Assembly: GCF_001612885.1 (NCBI RefSeq)
Contig: NZ_BDBH01000004.1
Location: 434,001 to 498,000 of the forward strand
Direction: 5' to 3'
Source of the DNA: Nocardia harenae NBRC 108248
GTDB lineage: Bacteria; Actinomycetota; Actinomycetes; Mycobacteriales; Mycobacteriaceae
Length of the DNA stretch: 64,000 bases
Position 1 is the stretch's first letter. Each line of letters opens with the position of its first letter. This document shows, in pieces, positions 33,046-41,944 of this stretch. The notes beneath the pieces are model-generated. The model did no database searches. It worked only from the letters and a program-made list of their open reading frames with translations, and was not told the DNA's origin. The position numbers and the translations under genes were made by a program.

Positions 33046-35418
33046 TCAGTAGTCGGTGCCGGTGGAGTTCGGGTACCGCGGCGGATTCACGCGACCCTGG
33101 CGGGTCCCGTTCTCGATCGCGGTGTAGAGGGCCTTGGCTTCGTGCGCCGAGCGCTGGGCGGGCGGTTCCGAGTGCGGTGCCTGTTCCGGGGGCTGGGTGT
33201 GCGCGAGTTGCGGTGCCAGGCTCTCCTGGCGGCGCCGGCGCGGCAGGTCGGGGCGGGGGTCGTGCGGGGGCGGAGCCTGGTCGGCGTACCGGTCCGCGAC
33301 GGGCCCGTCGAGCCGATGTCCCGGCTGTTCCGCACCGACGGCATGCCCGCCCTGCCAGGAGTGCGCACCGCCGCCGGCGGTGTGGTATCCGCCGGGGTCG
33401 GCCATCGCCGACGGCGCCCGATCGACAGGCGCGGGCGCGCGGTCGGCGCCCGCGGGCAGCTCGCGCCCGGGGTCGTCGTCGGCGGAGAGCAGCGCGGCCG
33501 GGACGAGCACCACGGCCTTGACGCCGCCGTACTCGGACTCGGCCAGCCGGACCGACACATCGATGCGCGCCGCGAGCCGGGCGACGACGAACATGCCGAG
33601 CCGGTTGTCCCTTGTCAGCGCCGCGAGCGCGAAATCCGGTGGCGAGGAGAGCATCTCGTTGAGCTCGGCCATGCGATCCGCGGGAATCCCGAGGCCCTGA
33701 TCGACTATCTCGACCACCACGCCCCGGCCGACGGCATTGCCGGAGACCTCCACGCGCGAGTCCGGTGGCGAGAACGACGTCGCATTGTCGACCAGCTCGG
33801 CCAGCAGATGCATGAGGTCGGCGATCGCGCTGCCGATCACTCTGACGTCGGGCAGCCGCACCACCCGGACGCGCATGTAGTCCTGCGCCTCGGCCACCGC
33901 GCCACGGACCAGGTCCTCCAGCCGGACCGGATTGCGCCACTGCCGCCGCGGCTGCTCGCCGCCGAGGATGATCAGGTTCTCCGCGTTGCGGCGCTCCCGG
34001 GTCGCCAGGTGATGCAGCCGGAAGAGCAGGTCGAGTACCTTCGGATCCTCCTGCTCGTACTCCGCCTCGTCGAGGAGCTTGAGGTGCCGGTGCAGCACGA
34101 CCTGGCTGCGGTAGGCGATGTTCAGGAAGACGGTGTTCACGCCTGTCCTGGTCTGCGCCTCGGCCTCGGCGGCCCGCACCGCGGTCAGCTGGGCGCGGTT
34201 GAAGGCATCGGCCACCTCGCCGATCTCGTCCGAGCCGAATTCGAGACGCTGCAGCGATGATTCGACGTCCACCTGCTCGCCGCGGCGCAGCTTGCCGACG
34301 ATGTCGGGGAGCTGGTCGTCGGTCAGGGTGATCGTCTCGTCGCGCAGCCGGTGCAGGCGCCGGATCATCCGGCTCGACAGCTGCAACGCGGTCACCAGGG
34401 CGACGATGCTGACCGCGAGGATCGTGAGCCCGGCGACCAGTGAGCGATTCGCCCTGTTGTCGCCGGTGGCGTGGGTGAGCACGGTGGTGCGATCGATCTG
34501 CGCGTTCCAGACGCGCAGCAGGCCATCGGTCACCGCGACCACCGCCGCCTGCCACTCCGCGATGGGGATCGGCGGCGGCTCGCTCGTCTCGGCCGCGCCG
34601 CTGCGGGTTCCGGTTCGCGCGGCGGCGGTGTCCGGGCTCGTGCCCTGCAGCAGCACGCGCTCCGCCTCCTGCAGCCGCTGCCACTCGGCGGACGCGGTCA
34701 GCTCCTGCCAGCTTGCCTGCGCCTCCGGAGCGAGGGCGGCCTCGACCATCATCATCTGGTTGCGGAAGAACCCGATCTGCTGCACGACTTCCGCGCGCTC
34801 CTCGGGTGCCGAGCCGCCCGCGGTCGCGCCCGCGATCGCCAGGTCGTGGGCGCGGGTGAAGGCGTCGGTGGCGGCGATCAGGTCGACGACCGTGGCGAGG
34901 CCGAGCGCGATCTCGGTATCCGGCGCGCTGTGCGCGTAGGCCGACATGGCGCCGCGGGAGACCGCCATCAGCTGGTTGTAGAAGGCGTAGGCATCCAGGG
35001 GTGCGACGGCGTTCGTGTCGACCCGGGCCCGCATGGACAGCAGTTCGCGCCCCAGCTGCTCGAAGACCTTCTGCGCGCCGGCGGCGGAGCCGGGCTTGGC
35101 GGCCTCGTAGGCGGCGGTCGCCTCGATGCTGTGGCGCATCGTGGTGTCCAGCCCGGCTCGCGCGCTCTGCAGTTCGTCGGCGACCTCGCGGTCTCCGGCG
35201 ATCCGGAGCAGCGTCACGCGCCGCTCGGTCTGCACCGTGCGGGCGAAGTCGACCGCTGGGGCGGCCTGGTCCTCCTGTTCGGCGGCCCAGTTCTCCAGCT
35301 GCTGACCATCCAGCACGAGGTATGCGGCCCCGCCGCCGCCGATGAGCAGGAGCGCGAGGCTGGGAATCAGCGCGATGGCCGACAGGCGCGCGCGGAGCGT
35401 GCGGAATGCCTTGAACAC
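33046..35418 (-). CDS. cvnA: Conservon sensor histidine kinase-like protein (CvnA) with nitrate-sensor-like domain
   Basis: A membrane sensor of about 790 residues. The first membrane segment (about 12-36, ALIPSLALLLIGGGG) is followed by an extracytoplasmic NIT-like helical domain. A second segment lies at about 327-345, then a HAMP region, then a histidine-kinase-type ATPase domain (about 540-650; LVDNATSFSPPDS, DQGLGIP, GMFVVARLA). The C-terminal 130 residues are Pro/Ala-rich and disordered. The GTG at 35418 is preferred because conservon proteins begin with a sequence like VFKAFRTLRARL; the frame stays open to a GTG at 35520. Conservon CvnA proteins often lack normal phosphotransfer. Confidence 0.88.
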   Translation of the reverse strand: MFKAFRTLRARLSAIALIPSLALLLIGGGGAAYLVLDGQQLENWAAEQEDQAAPAVDFARTVQTERRVTLLRIAGDREVADELQSARAGLDTTMRHSIEATAAYEAAKPGSAAGAQKVFEQLGRELLSMRARVDTNAVAPLDAYAFYNQLMAVSRGAMSAYAHSAPDTEIALGLATVVDLIAATDAFTRAHDLAIAGATAGGSAPEERAEVVQQIGFFRNQMMMVEAALAPEAQASWQELTASAEWQRLQEAERVLLQGTSPDTAAARTGTRSGAAETSEPPPIPIAEWQAAVVAVTDGLLRVWNAQIDRTTVLTHATGDNRANRSLVAGLTILAVSIVALVTALQLSSRMIRRLHRLRDETITLTDDQLPDIVGKLRRGEQVDVESSLQRLEFGSDEIGEVADAFNRAQLTAVRAAEAEAQTRTGVNTVFLNIAYRSQVVLHRHLKLLDEAEYEQEDPKVLDLLFRLHHLATRERRNAENLIILGGEQPRRQWRNPVRLEDLVRGAVAEAQDYMRVRVVRLPDVRVIGSAIADLMHLLAELVDNATSFSPPDSRVEVSGNAVGRGVVVEIVDQGLGIPADRMAELNEMLSSPPDFALAALTRDNRLGMFVVARLAARIDVSVRLAESEYGGVKAVVLVPAALLSADDDPGRELPAGADRAPAPVDRAPSAMADPGGYHTAGGGAHSWQGGHAVGAEQPGHRLDGPVADRYADQAPPPHDPRPDLPRRRRQESLAPQLAHTQPPEQAPHSEPPAQRSAHEAKALYTAIENGTRQGRVNPPRYPNSTGTDY

Positions 35419-35773
35419 CCGATCCAACCTAGCCGGTGGTTCGTTCAGGGGATAGCTGTTTCGGACAATTGATTCTACTGATTTGCGATGCGTACCTGCT
35501 ACCAACGGTGCGGCGACCACCGGCGTCCATATGGCCGTCTATGGTGGGATGACAGCGATTTTCGCGTTGCCGGACCCGCAACGGCCCGCCACTCCGCGCG
35601 GGGGACGCGATGCCCGATGCGGGGAAATAGGTCGTCTCTTTCGGCATACCGGCCGGAAGGATTCCGGCCGGGTCGCCTGCGCGGCAGCGGGAGGTCCGGG
35701 GTGGTTCCGCGGCGGCACGCACCGATACCGGCGGCGGCGAAAGCGGGGTGCGGGTGGCGTGCGCCTGCCGCGG
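35419..35773. other. Intergenic region between conservon and DUF2889-like gene
   Basis: This 355-nt stretch should hold the leftward conservon promoter; TAGAAT on the minus strand (35472-35477) is a candidate -10 box without a clear -35. The inverted repeat CCATA-8 nt-TATGG (35527-35544) may be a regulator site. The hairpin at 35649-35671 is listed separately. I see no gene here. Confidence 0.5.
35649..35671 (-). terminator. Hairpin terminator downstream of the DUF2889-like gene
   Basis: A perfect 10-bp stem (35649-35658 with 35662-35671) and GGA loop lie about 100 nt past the stop of the leftward gene and separate it from the conservon. Confidence 0.6.
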
Positions 35774-36781
35774 TCAGCGCTCCGCGCGCAGCGCGCGGAC
35801 CAGGGCGGGGACCTCGGCGAGCGCCCGCAGCGCGTCGTTGAGGTGGGTGCACCCCGCGGTGCCCGCGAGTTCGTGCTGCACGACGCTGCGCAGGTCGGCG
35901 AGTGGAGTGCCGATCACCGTGCCGACATTCAGCGCGGCGAGCGGGCACTCGGCGTACGGAAGTACCCGCGGATCGGCGTCGACGCCGAGCAGCCGTCCGG
36001 TGGCCGGGTCGGCGGTGGCGCGCACCCGGTACTCGTGCACGGCGACCCGTCCGCCCGCGGGCGTGGTCGAGCTGTCCTGGAACATCGAGTCGATGACGAT
36101 CACATCGTCCAGGTGCACGTCGATGCGGCGTGCCCGGCGCATCGAGACCTCGGTGATCTCTTCCAGCGCGTGCCAGCCCGCGGGGTCGTCCGCCCGCGGC
36201 AGTGGCCCGACCGGCCGGACCCGATGGTCCCACTTCGCCGACCCGTCGGGCCGCAGCGCGGACGATCCCGCCTGCAGCCCCACGCAGACCCCGGTCACGT
36301 CGCGGGCGGGCCGGGTGGCGAGCGCCTGGACGAACACGTCGTGGTCGATCCAGCGGGAGTAGGCGAAGCCCGCGATCAGCGACGAGCCCGAGATGTCGTC
36401 GAGCAACAGGTAGAGCGGCGTGCCCGCGGCGGCTTCGTCGGCCATCGTCTCGGCCAGCACGCCCCGGGAGTTGCTGCCGCCGCGCAGCCCGGCCAATGCG
36501 GCGACGCGCGGATGCGCGGGCGTGGTCTCGATCTCCTCGATGGTGCGCGTCGCGGGGTCGACGCCGACCCGCATGGCGTCCTCGCGCAGCGGTACCGGGG
36601 CAGTTCCGTCGCCCGGGGTCAGCAGATCGCGGGCGCGCCCGGTGAGCCGGAGCTGGGTGCCCTGCCCGCCGGGCCAGCGCATGTCCACGGTCGAGGTGCG
36701 CCGGACCGAGCCGGGGCGGCGGGGCGGGGTCGGTCCGGCGGGCCCCCGCGCGACGAGGCCGATCGGAATCTCCACTGCCAT
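35774..36781 (-). CDS. DUF2889-like protein
   Basis: A 335-residue protein. The ATG at 36781 is fixed by an excellent AGGAGGT. I read it as a DUF2889 family member from the N-terminal RRTSTVDMRWPGG...LTGRARDLLTP and the C-terminal GCTHLNDALRALAEV. The centre includes YSRWIDHDVFVQAL and HEITEV-like stretches. No catalytic motif is recognised. DUF2889 proteins occur beside acyl-CoA degradation genes in actinobacteria, and this one lies 37 nt downstream of a TesB thioesterase in the same direction. Its function is unknown. Confidence 0.75.
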   Translation of the reverse strand: MAVEIPIGLVARGPAGPTPPRRPGSVRRTSTVDMRWPGGQGTQLRLTGRARDLLTPGDGTAPVPLREDAMRVGVDPATRTIEEIETTPAHPRVAALAGLRGGSNSRGVLAETMADEAAAGTPLYLLLDDISGSSLIAGFAYSRWIDHDVFVQALATRPARDVTGVCVGLQAGSSALRPDGSAKWDHRVRPVGPLPRADDPAGWHALEEITEVSMRRARRIDVHLDDVIVIDSMFQDSSTTPAGGRVAVHEYRVRATADPATGRLLGVDADPRVLPYAECPLAALNVGTVIGTPLADLRSVVQHELAGTAGCTHLNDALRALAEVPALVRALRAER

Positions 36782-36818
36782 TCGATTACCTCCTGCTGCA
36801 CGGACGATTCGACAGCGG

Positions 36819-37721
36819 TCACGCTCGCAGCCGGAGCAGCCCCTCCTGGGTTGTGCTCGCGACCAGCACGCCGTCCCGGTCGTAGAGGTGGCCCCTGGCC
36901 AGGCCGCGCCCGCCCCCGGTCCACACCCCCTCCTGCTCGTAGAGGTGCCACTCGTCGGAACGGAATTCCTGGTGCAGCCAGATCGCGTGATCGAGGCTCG
37001 CGTGCTGCAGTCGCGGATCATCGACGGTGATGCCGTGCGGCGACAGGGTCGACGACAGCAGGAACATGTCCGAGACGTAGGCGAAGCCGGCGGCCTGCGT
37101 CAGGGGATCGTCGGGGAGCCGGTCGAGGGTGCGCACCCAGGCGCGCTGCCGCGGCGGCCGGGATTCTCCGCGCGCGATGGCGACCCGCGGGTACTCCTCG
37201 GGAAATCGGAAATCGATCGCGATATTGGCGCGCATCAGCGGCAGCCAGGCGGTGTGGTCGACATGATCGGGCGGAATCGAGTCCTCGAAGGCGGGGAGCT
37301 CTTCGGGCGGCAGCGCGGTGCTGCGCGTGAGCTGATGGGAGAAGCCCGGCTCCGGCCGGTGGAACGACGCCGTCAGCACGAAGACGGCCACCCCGCGCTG
37401 CGTGGCCCGGACCGTTCGGGTGGTGAAACTTCCGCCGTCCCGGACCCGCTCGACGTGGAAGACGACCGGCGCGCGCGGATTTCCGGGGTGGATGAAGTAG
37501 CCGTGCAGCGAGTGCGCCCGGCGCTCCGGCGGCACCGTCCGGCCCGCCGCGACCAGGGCCTGGGCGACGGCCTGGCCGCCGAAGATCCGCACCGCTTCGT
37601 CGTTGTGGGTCCGGCCGAGGAACAGGTCGGTGTCGATTTCCTCGAGGTCGAGGATGCGCGGAAGCGGCGGATGCGGACCGGGCGCGGGATCGATCGCGCC
37701 GAGCTCGAGGCTGCTGGACAT
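36819..37721 (-). CDS. Acyl-CoA thioesterase II (TesB family)
   Basis: A 300-residue double-hotdog thioesterase. The N-terminal hotdog has GGQAVAQALVAAGRTVP and HSLHGYFIHPG; the C-terminal one has ASLDHAIWLHQEFR and ends STTQEGLLR. The Asp (SLDHAIW), Thr/Ser and Gln (TTQEG) triad of TesB enzymes is present. It releases free acids from CoA and may relieve CoA shortage during catabolism. Its mRNA is probably leaderless: TATAGT lies six bases before the ATG. Confidence 0.92.
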   Translation of the reverse strand: MSSSLELGAIDPAPGPHPPLPRILDLEEIDTDLFLGRTHNDEAVRIFGGQAVAQALVAAGRTVPPERRAHSLHGYFIHPGNPRAPVVFHVERVRDGGSFTTRTVRATQRGVAVFVLTASFHRPEPGFSHQLTRSTALPPEELPAFEDSIPPDHVDHTAWLPLMRANIAIDFRFPEEYPRVAIARGESRPPRQRAWVRTLDRLPDDPLTQAAGFAYVSDMFLLSSTLSPHGITVDDPRLQHASLDHAIWLHQEFRSDEWHLYEQEGVWTGGGRGLARGHLYDRDGVLVASTTQEGLLRLRA

Positions 37722-37727
37722 CGATCC

Positions 37728-37744
37728 ACTATATAACTAGGTCA
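37728..37744 (-). promoter_or_regulatory. -10 box and CTAG operator of a probably leaderless TesB promoter
   Basis: On the minus strand TGACCTAGTTA runs into TATAGT (37733-37728). The ATG begins at 37721 after six bases, so the start codon would be at the transcription start. ACCTAGTT (37742-37735) adjoins the -10. No good -35 is seen. Confidence 0.55.
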
Positions 37745-37790
37745 TAGTTGTGGCGACCGCGGACAATCGGAGCGACCGTCCACTTGTTGT

Positions 37791-37808
37791 ACTATGATAA
37801 CTATGTGA
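37791..37808 (+). promoter_or_regulatory. ACTATGATAACTATGTGA element upstream of the ligase at 37872
   Basis: TATGAT (37793-37798) is a candidate -10. ATAACTATGTGA matches the shared element at 26117-26128 and 29944-29954 with one difference. The -35 is not clear. Confidence 0.45.
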
Positions 37809-37871
37809 GCGCTTGCGGCTCGGCGTTCGATCGGCGACGATGCGGCTGAGATGCGGACTTGGGAGTGGCGA

Positions 37872-39368
37872 ATGAATCTGACGATGCTGCTGGACATGGC
37901 GATCGATGGTTTCGGTGACCGGGTCGTCATCGGCTCCAGGGAGAACGGCATCACCGCCGCCGGGCTCGGGGCAATGGCCGCCGCGGGAGCGGCGGTGATC
38001 CGGGAGTCCGGCGCGGATTCGGTCGTCTATCTGGCCGTCAACGGACCGGCCTTTCCGGTGGCCATGTTCTCGGCCGCGCTGGCCGGGGTGCCGCTGGTTC
38101 CGGTGAACTACCGGCTCGGCCACGAGCAGATCCAGGCACTTCTGGCCAACCATCCGCGCGCGCTCGGGATCGCCGACGAGGCGCAGCTGCCGATTCTGCG
38201 CGACGCGGGCGTCGCGGCCAGGACTCCGGAGCAGTGGCTGGCCGCGACCGCCGAGCCCGGCGCCGCCGCGCTACCCGCCGAGGACACCGAGGCTCCCGCG
38301 GTGGTCATCTACACCAGCGGTACCACGTCGGCACCGAAGGGGGTGCTGCTGCGGCACGAGCACCTGACCTCGTACGTGTTCGGATCGGTCGAGTTCGCCT
38401 CGGCCGACGAGACCGACGCCGCGTTGATCAGCGTGCCCCCGTACCACATCGCCGCCGTCGCGAATGCCATCACCAGCCTGTACTCCGGGCGGCGCACCAT
38501 CGTGCTCGAACGGTTCACCCCCGCGCAGTGGCTCGGGGTCGCCCGTGCGGAGCGGATCACCAACGCGCTCGTGGTGCCGACGATGCTCGCCCGGATCGTC
38601 GAGTCCGACGAGGACAAGACGCTGCCGTCGCTGCGCAGCCTGGCCTACGGCGGAGCGCCGATGCCGATCGCCGTGATCGAGAAGGCCCTGCGGATCTGGC
38701 CGGAGGTCGGCTTCGTCAACGCCTACGGCCTGACCGAGACCAGCTCGACGGTGGCCGTACTCGGACCGGAGGAGCACCGGGCGGCGCTGACCGGCTCCGA
38801 TCCCGCCGTGCGCGCCCGGCTCGGGTCGGTCGGGCGAGTCGTGCCCGGCATCGACCTGGAGATCCGGGACGCGGACGGCGCACCCGTCGGCCCCGGGATC
38901 CCGGGCCGGATCTGCGTGCGCGGCGAGCAGGTCTCCGCCGAGTACGCCGGTATCGGCCGCGCGGTCGACGAGCGCGGCTTCTTCGACACCCGCGACCACG
39001 GGTACCTGGACGCGGAGGGCTACCTGTTCATCGGGGGCCGGGTCGACGACACGATCATCCGCGGGGCGGAGAACATCGCGCCCGCCGAGATCGAGGACGT
39101 CATCCTCCGGCATCCCGCGGTGCTCGACGTCGCCGTGGTCGGCGTGCCGGACGAGGTGTGGGGCCAGCGGATCGAGGCCGCCGTCGTGGCGCGCCCCGGC
39201 GCCGTGCCCGATGCCGAGGAGCTGCGCGACTACGTACGAAAGGTGCTGCGCGGCAGCAAGACTCCGGAGCGCATCGTGTACTGGGACGAACTCCCGCGGA
39301 CCGAGACCGGGAAACTGGTGCGCAGGCACGTGCTCGAGCGGATCACCTCGGGCGACGTCGCGGTGTAA
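37872..39368 (+). CDS. Class I adenylate-forming acyl-CoA synthetase
   Basis: A 498-residue ANL ligase. The loop YTSGTTSAPKG, the NAYGLTETSS motif, FFDTRDHGYLD and the C-terminal PRTETGKLVRR catalytic Lys are all intact. The ATG at 37872 has GGGAG upstream and is preferred over an ATG seven codons earlier. It is divergent from TesB, from which it is separated by a 150-nt region with two operator-like elements. It is distinct in sequence from the 30066/40399 pair. Its specificity is unknown. Confidence 0.92.
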   Translation: MNLTMLLDMAIDGFGDRVVIGSRENGITAAGLGAMAAAGAAVIRESGADSVVYLAVNGPAFPVAMFSAALAGVPLVPVNYRLGHEQIQALLANHPRALGIADEAQLPILRDAGVAARTPEQWLAATAEPGAAALPAEDTEAPAVVIYTSGTTSAPKGVLLRHEHLTSYVFGSVEFASADETDAALISVPPYHIAAVANAITSLYSGRRTIVLERFTPAQWLGVARAERITNALVVPTMLARIVESDEDKTLPSLRSLAYGGAPMPIAVIEKALRIWPEVGFVNAYGLTETSSTVAVLGPEEHRAALTGSDPAVRARLGSVGRVVPGIDLEIRDADGAPVGPGIPGRICVRGEQVSAEYAGIGRAVDERGFFDTRDHGYLDAEGYLFIGGRVDDTIIRGAENIAPAEIEDVILRHPAVLDVAVVGVPDEVWGQRIEAAVVARPGAVPDAEELRDYVRKVLRGSKTPERIVYWDELPRTETGKLVRRHVLERITSGDVAV

Positions 39369-39423
39369 TTGCGACGGGGGAGCGGGGCCGTGCACTCGCT
39401 GCGCGGTCCGGATTCCCGGCGCG

Positions 39424-39452
39424 GGCGGGAGGCCCCACCTCTGCCTCCCGCC
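39424..39452. terminator. Hairpin terminator between converging genes
   Basis: A 10-bp stem (39424-39433 with 39443-39452) and 9-nt loop lie between the ligase stop and the FadR-type regulator stop at 39489. Confidence 0.6.
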
Positions 39453-39488
39453 GCGGCCCGCATCCCGCGCTCCGGCGCGGGCGGGCCA

Positions 39489-40289
39489 TCAGGCGAAGAG
39501 GTCGACGACGGTCGCGCCACCCGGTCGGCCCCGGAGCAGCCCGCCGCCGGTGACCCGGAGGTGTTCGGCCCAGTGCTCCTGGGCACCGCGGCGGTCACCG
39601 GCGGCGATCAGCCCGACGAGTTCGTCCAGCGAGCCGAGGTCGGCGCCGTACCGGTGCGGCCCGGCCCCGTCCGCGGCGGTGTGCGCCCGGTGCGCGGCGA
39701 TGACGGTGCCGAGCACGGTGGCCTGCACGGCCAGGCTCCGGTTACCGGCCCGTTCGACGACCAGCCGGTGGAACTGCGCGACGAACTCGATGTACTCGGC
39801 GCCGGGCGCCGGTGCGGTGGCATCGTGGTCGGCGATCCGGTGCAGCACTTCGACGCACGCGCGCAGATCGCGCAGATCCTTGGCGGTGTGGCGCTCGGCG
39901 AGCAGCCCGGCGCAGATCGGCTCGATGAGCATTCTCGCCTCCTGGATGTCGGCGAGGGTGGTGCCCTGCATCTGCAGGATCATGCCGATGTAGCGCGCCG
40001 CGACCGCGATATCGGGCCCGGTCACCTGCGCCCCGCCGCGCGTGCCGCGGCGGCTGCTGAGCAGCGACTCGGCCTCCAGGATGCGGATCGCCTCGCGCAG
40101 CGTCGGCCGGGAGATGCCGAACTGCGTCATCAGCTCGGCCTCGGTGGGCAGCACGTCGCCGGTCAGCAGCTCGCCGCGGACGATATCGCGCCGGAGCCGC
40201 ATGGCGACCAGCTCCGCGGTCTTGGGCGTGCGCAGCGGCGTTCCTGCGGCGGCGAGCCCGCGGGACACGGCGGCACGGGTGTTCTTCAT
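39489..40289 (-). CDS. FadR-type GntR family transcriptional regulator (FCD domain), second copy
   Basis: A 266-residue regulator paralogous to that at 22218; both contain RTPKTAELVA/RPPKTAELVA and SRPTLREA. The winged helix (about 22-95) is followed by an FCD domain with QEARMLIEP, VAQFHRLVV and HWAEHLRV as the ligand/metal region. It lies divergent from the ligase operon at 40399. The promoter between them carries the ACCTAGTT operator in its spacer, making this protein the most obvious candidate repressor of that operon and perhaps of the other CTAG sites. Confidence 0.93.
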   Translation of the reverse strand: MKNTRAAVSRGLAAAGTPLRTPKTAELVAMRLRRDIVRGELLTGDVLPTEAELMTQFGISRPTLREAIRILEAESLLSSRRGTRGGAQVTGPDIAVAARYIGMILQMQGTTLADIQEARMLIEPICAGLLAERHTAKDLRDLRACVEVLHRIADHDATAPAPGAEYIEFVAQFHRLVVERAGNRSLAVQATVLGTVIAAHRAHTAADGAGPHRYGADLGSLDELVGLIAAGDRRGAQEHWAEHLRVTGGGLLRGRPGGATVVDLFA

Positions 40290-40312
40290 TGCTTCAGAGT
40301 ACCCTGTGATTG

Positions 40313-40341
40313 TTGACCTAGTTAACCTTGTCAGTTATTTT
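40313..40341 (+). promoter_or_regulatory. Promoter with CTAG operator in the spacer (ligase operon at 40399)
   Basis: TTGACC (40313-40318), 17 nt, TATTTT (40336-40341). ACCTAGTT (40316-40323) overlaps the end of the -35 and the first part of the spacer, exactly as at 29934. Confidence 0.7.
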
Positions 40342-40398
40342 GACCAAGGGTGCGCGGTCCACCCGACGGCCCGGTACCGCAGGTGTGGGAGGTTTCGC

Positions 40399-41940
40399 AT
40401 GACAAGCATCGAGGGCGCGCTCGCCCGGCTGTGGGCGGCGGACAGCGACGCCGCCATGGTCAAACAGGGCGATACCTGGTTCACCTGGGGAGAGGTCAGG
40501 TCCCTCGCGGAGAGCCTGGACAGCGCGCTGACGGCCGCCGGGTGCGGCAGCGGCAGCAGAATCGGCGTCGTTCTCGACAACCGGGTCGAATCCATCGCCG
40601 CGCTGATCGCCGTTCTCGGCAACGGCCGCACCATCATCACGTTCAATCCGATGCAGCCGGTCGCCCGGCTCACCGCGGACCTGCGCGCGGCCGCTCCGCC
40701 GGTGGTCCTGGCCTCGGCGTCGATGTGGAGCGACCCGGTGTTCCGGGCCGCGGCCGAGGAGGGGTCGATCGCCGGCTTCGCGGTCGACGGGGATGCGGTG
40801 GTGCCGACCACGGCGGGGCCCGCGAGTCCCGCCCCGGACTCGGGCGACCAGGGCCCCGCATCGGTGGCGCTGGAGATCTTCACCTCGGGCACCACCGGCC
40901 CGCCCAAGCGTATCCCGCTCACCTACCGCCAGCTGGCGGCCGCGCTCGGCGCGGTGCACGGCCACACCGGGGCGGCGGCGCCGCCGGATCGAGTACCGCT
41001 CAGCGGCCGCGTCGCCCTGGTCACGTTGCCGATCGTGCACATCGGCGGGCTGTGGGGCGTGCTGCAGAATCTGGCCGAGGCCAGGCCCTTCGTCCTGCTG
41101 CCCCGATTCACCGTCGAGGGCTGGTGCGCGGCGGTCAGGGAGCATCGGCCGTCCGTGGCGGGGCTCCCGCCCGCGGCCATGCGCGCGGTGATCGCCGCCG
41201 ACATCCCGCCCGCCGACCTGTCCAGCCTGCGTGCCATCACCGCAGGCACGACTTTCGTCCATCCGGACCTCGCGGACGAGTTCACCGCGAAGTACGGCAT
41301 CCCGGTGCTGATCATGTACGGCGCGACCGAATTCTCCGGCGCCATCGCCGGCTGGACCAAATCCATGCACGAGCAGTGGTGGACCAGGAAGCGGGGGAGC
41401 ATCGGCCGCCCGATGCCCGGTGTCGAGCTCCGCGCCGTCGGCCCGGACGGCGCCGTGCTCGCGCCCGGGCAGTCCGGCCGCCTCGAGGTGAGCGCCGGGC
41501 AGACCGGGAACGGCCGGGATGAGTGGGTCCGCACCTCCGATCTCGGCCGGATCGACGAGGACGGCTTCATCTACATCGAGGGCCGCGCCGACGACGCGAT
41601 CATCCGCGGCGGGTTCAAGGTGCAACCGGAAACGGTCGCCGAGGCGCTGCGCGGCCACAGCGCGGTGGCCGACGCGACCGTGTACGGCCGGGACGACCAG
41701 CGGCTGGGGAAGGTCCCGGTGGCGGTCGTCGAGCTGCGCGACGGCGCGGCCCCGGTTCCCGAGGACGAGCTGAAGGAATTCTGCCGCGCCCAGCTGACCG
41801 CCTACGAGATCCCGGTGCGGATCTACACCGTCGCCGAGCTGCCCCGCGGCGTCTCGCTGAAGGTCGACCGGCGCAGGCTGCTCGAACTCGTCGCGGAGCT
41901 GGACGAGTCCGCGTCGGTCTCCGCAGTGACGGGAGGGTAG
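40399..41940 (+). CDS. Class I adenylate-forming acyl-CoA synthetase
   Basis: A 513-residue ANL ligase starting at ATG 40399 behind GGGAGG. It has the loop FTSGTTGPPKRI, MYGATEFSG, RTSDLGRIDEDG, IIRGGFKVQPE and the catalytic Lys in RGVSLKVDRRRL. It is a close paralog of the ligase at 30066. It is the first gene of a four-gene operon that supplies activation, dehydrogenation, crotonase and thiolase steps for one acid. Confidence 0.93.
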   Translation: MTSIEGALARLWAADSDAAMVKQGDTWFTWGEVRSLAESLDSALTAAGCGSGSRIGVVLDNRVESIAALIAVLGNGRTIITFNPMQPVARLTADLRAAAPPVVLASASMWSDPVFRAAAEEGSIAGFAVDGDAVVPTTAGPASPAPDSGDQGPASVALEIFTSGTTGPPKRIPLTYRQLAAALGAVHGHTGAAAPPDRVPLSGRVALVTLPIVHIGGLWGVLQNLAEARPFVLLPRFTVEGWCAAVREHRPSVAGLPPAAMRAVIAADIPPADLSSLRAITAGTTFVHPDLADEFTAKYGIPVLIMYGATEFSGAIAGWTKSMHEQWWTRKRGSIGRPMPGVELRAVGPDGAVLAPGQSGRLEVSAGQTGNGRDEWVRTSDLGRIDEDGFIYIEGRADDAIIRGGFKVQPETVAEALRGHSAVADATVYGRDDQRLGKVPVAVVELRDGAAPVPEDELKEFCRAQLTAYEIPVRIYTVAELPRGVSLKVDRRRLLELVAELDESASVSAVTGG

Positions 41941-41944
41941 CCCG

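Noticed and set aside
29934..40341. The operator words considered as classical KstR sites (TnnAACnnGTTnnA)
   Set aside because: Most copies have ACC in place of AAC and lack the outer T/A, so they do not meet that consensus; only 63700-63707 keeps the core.
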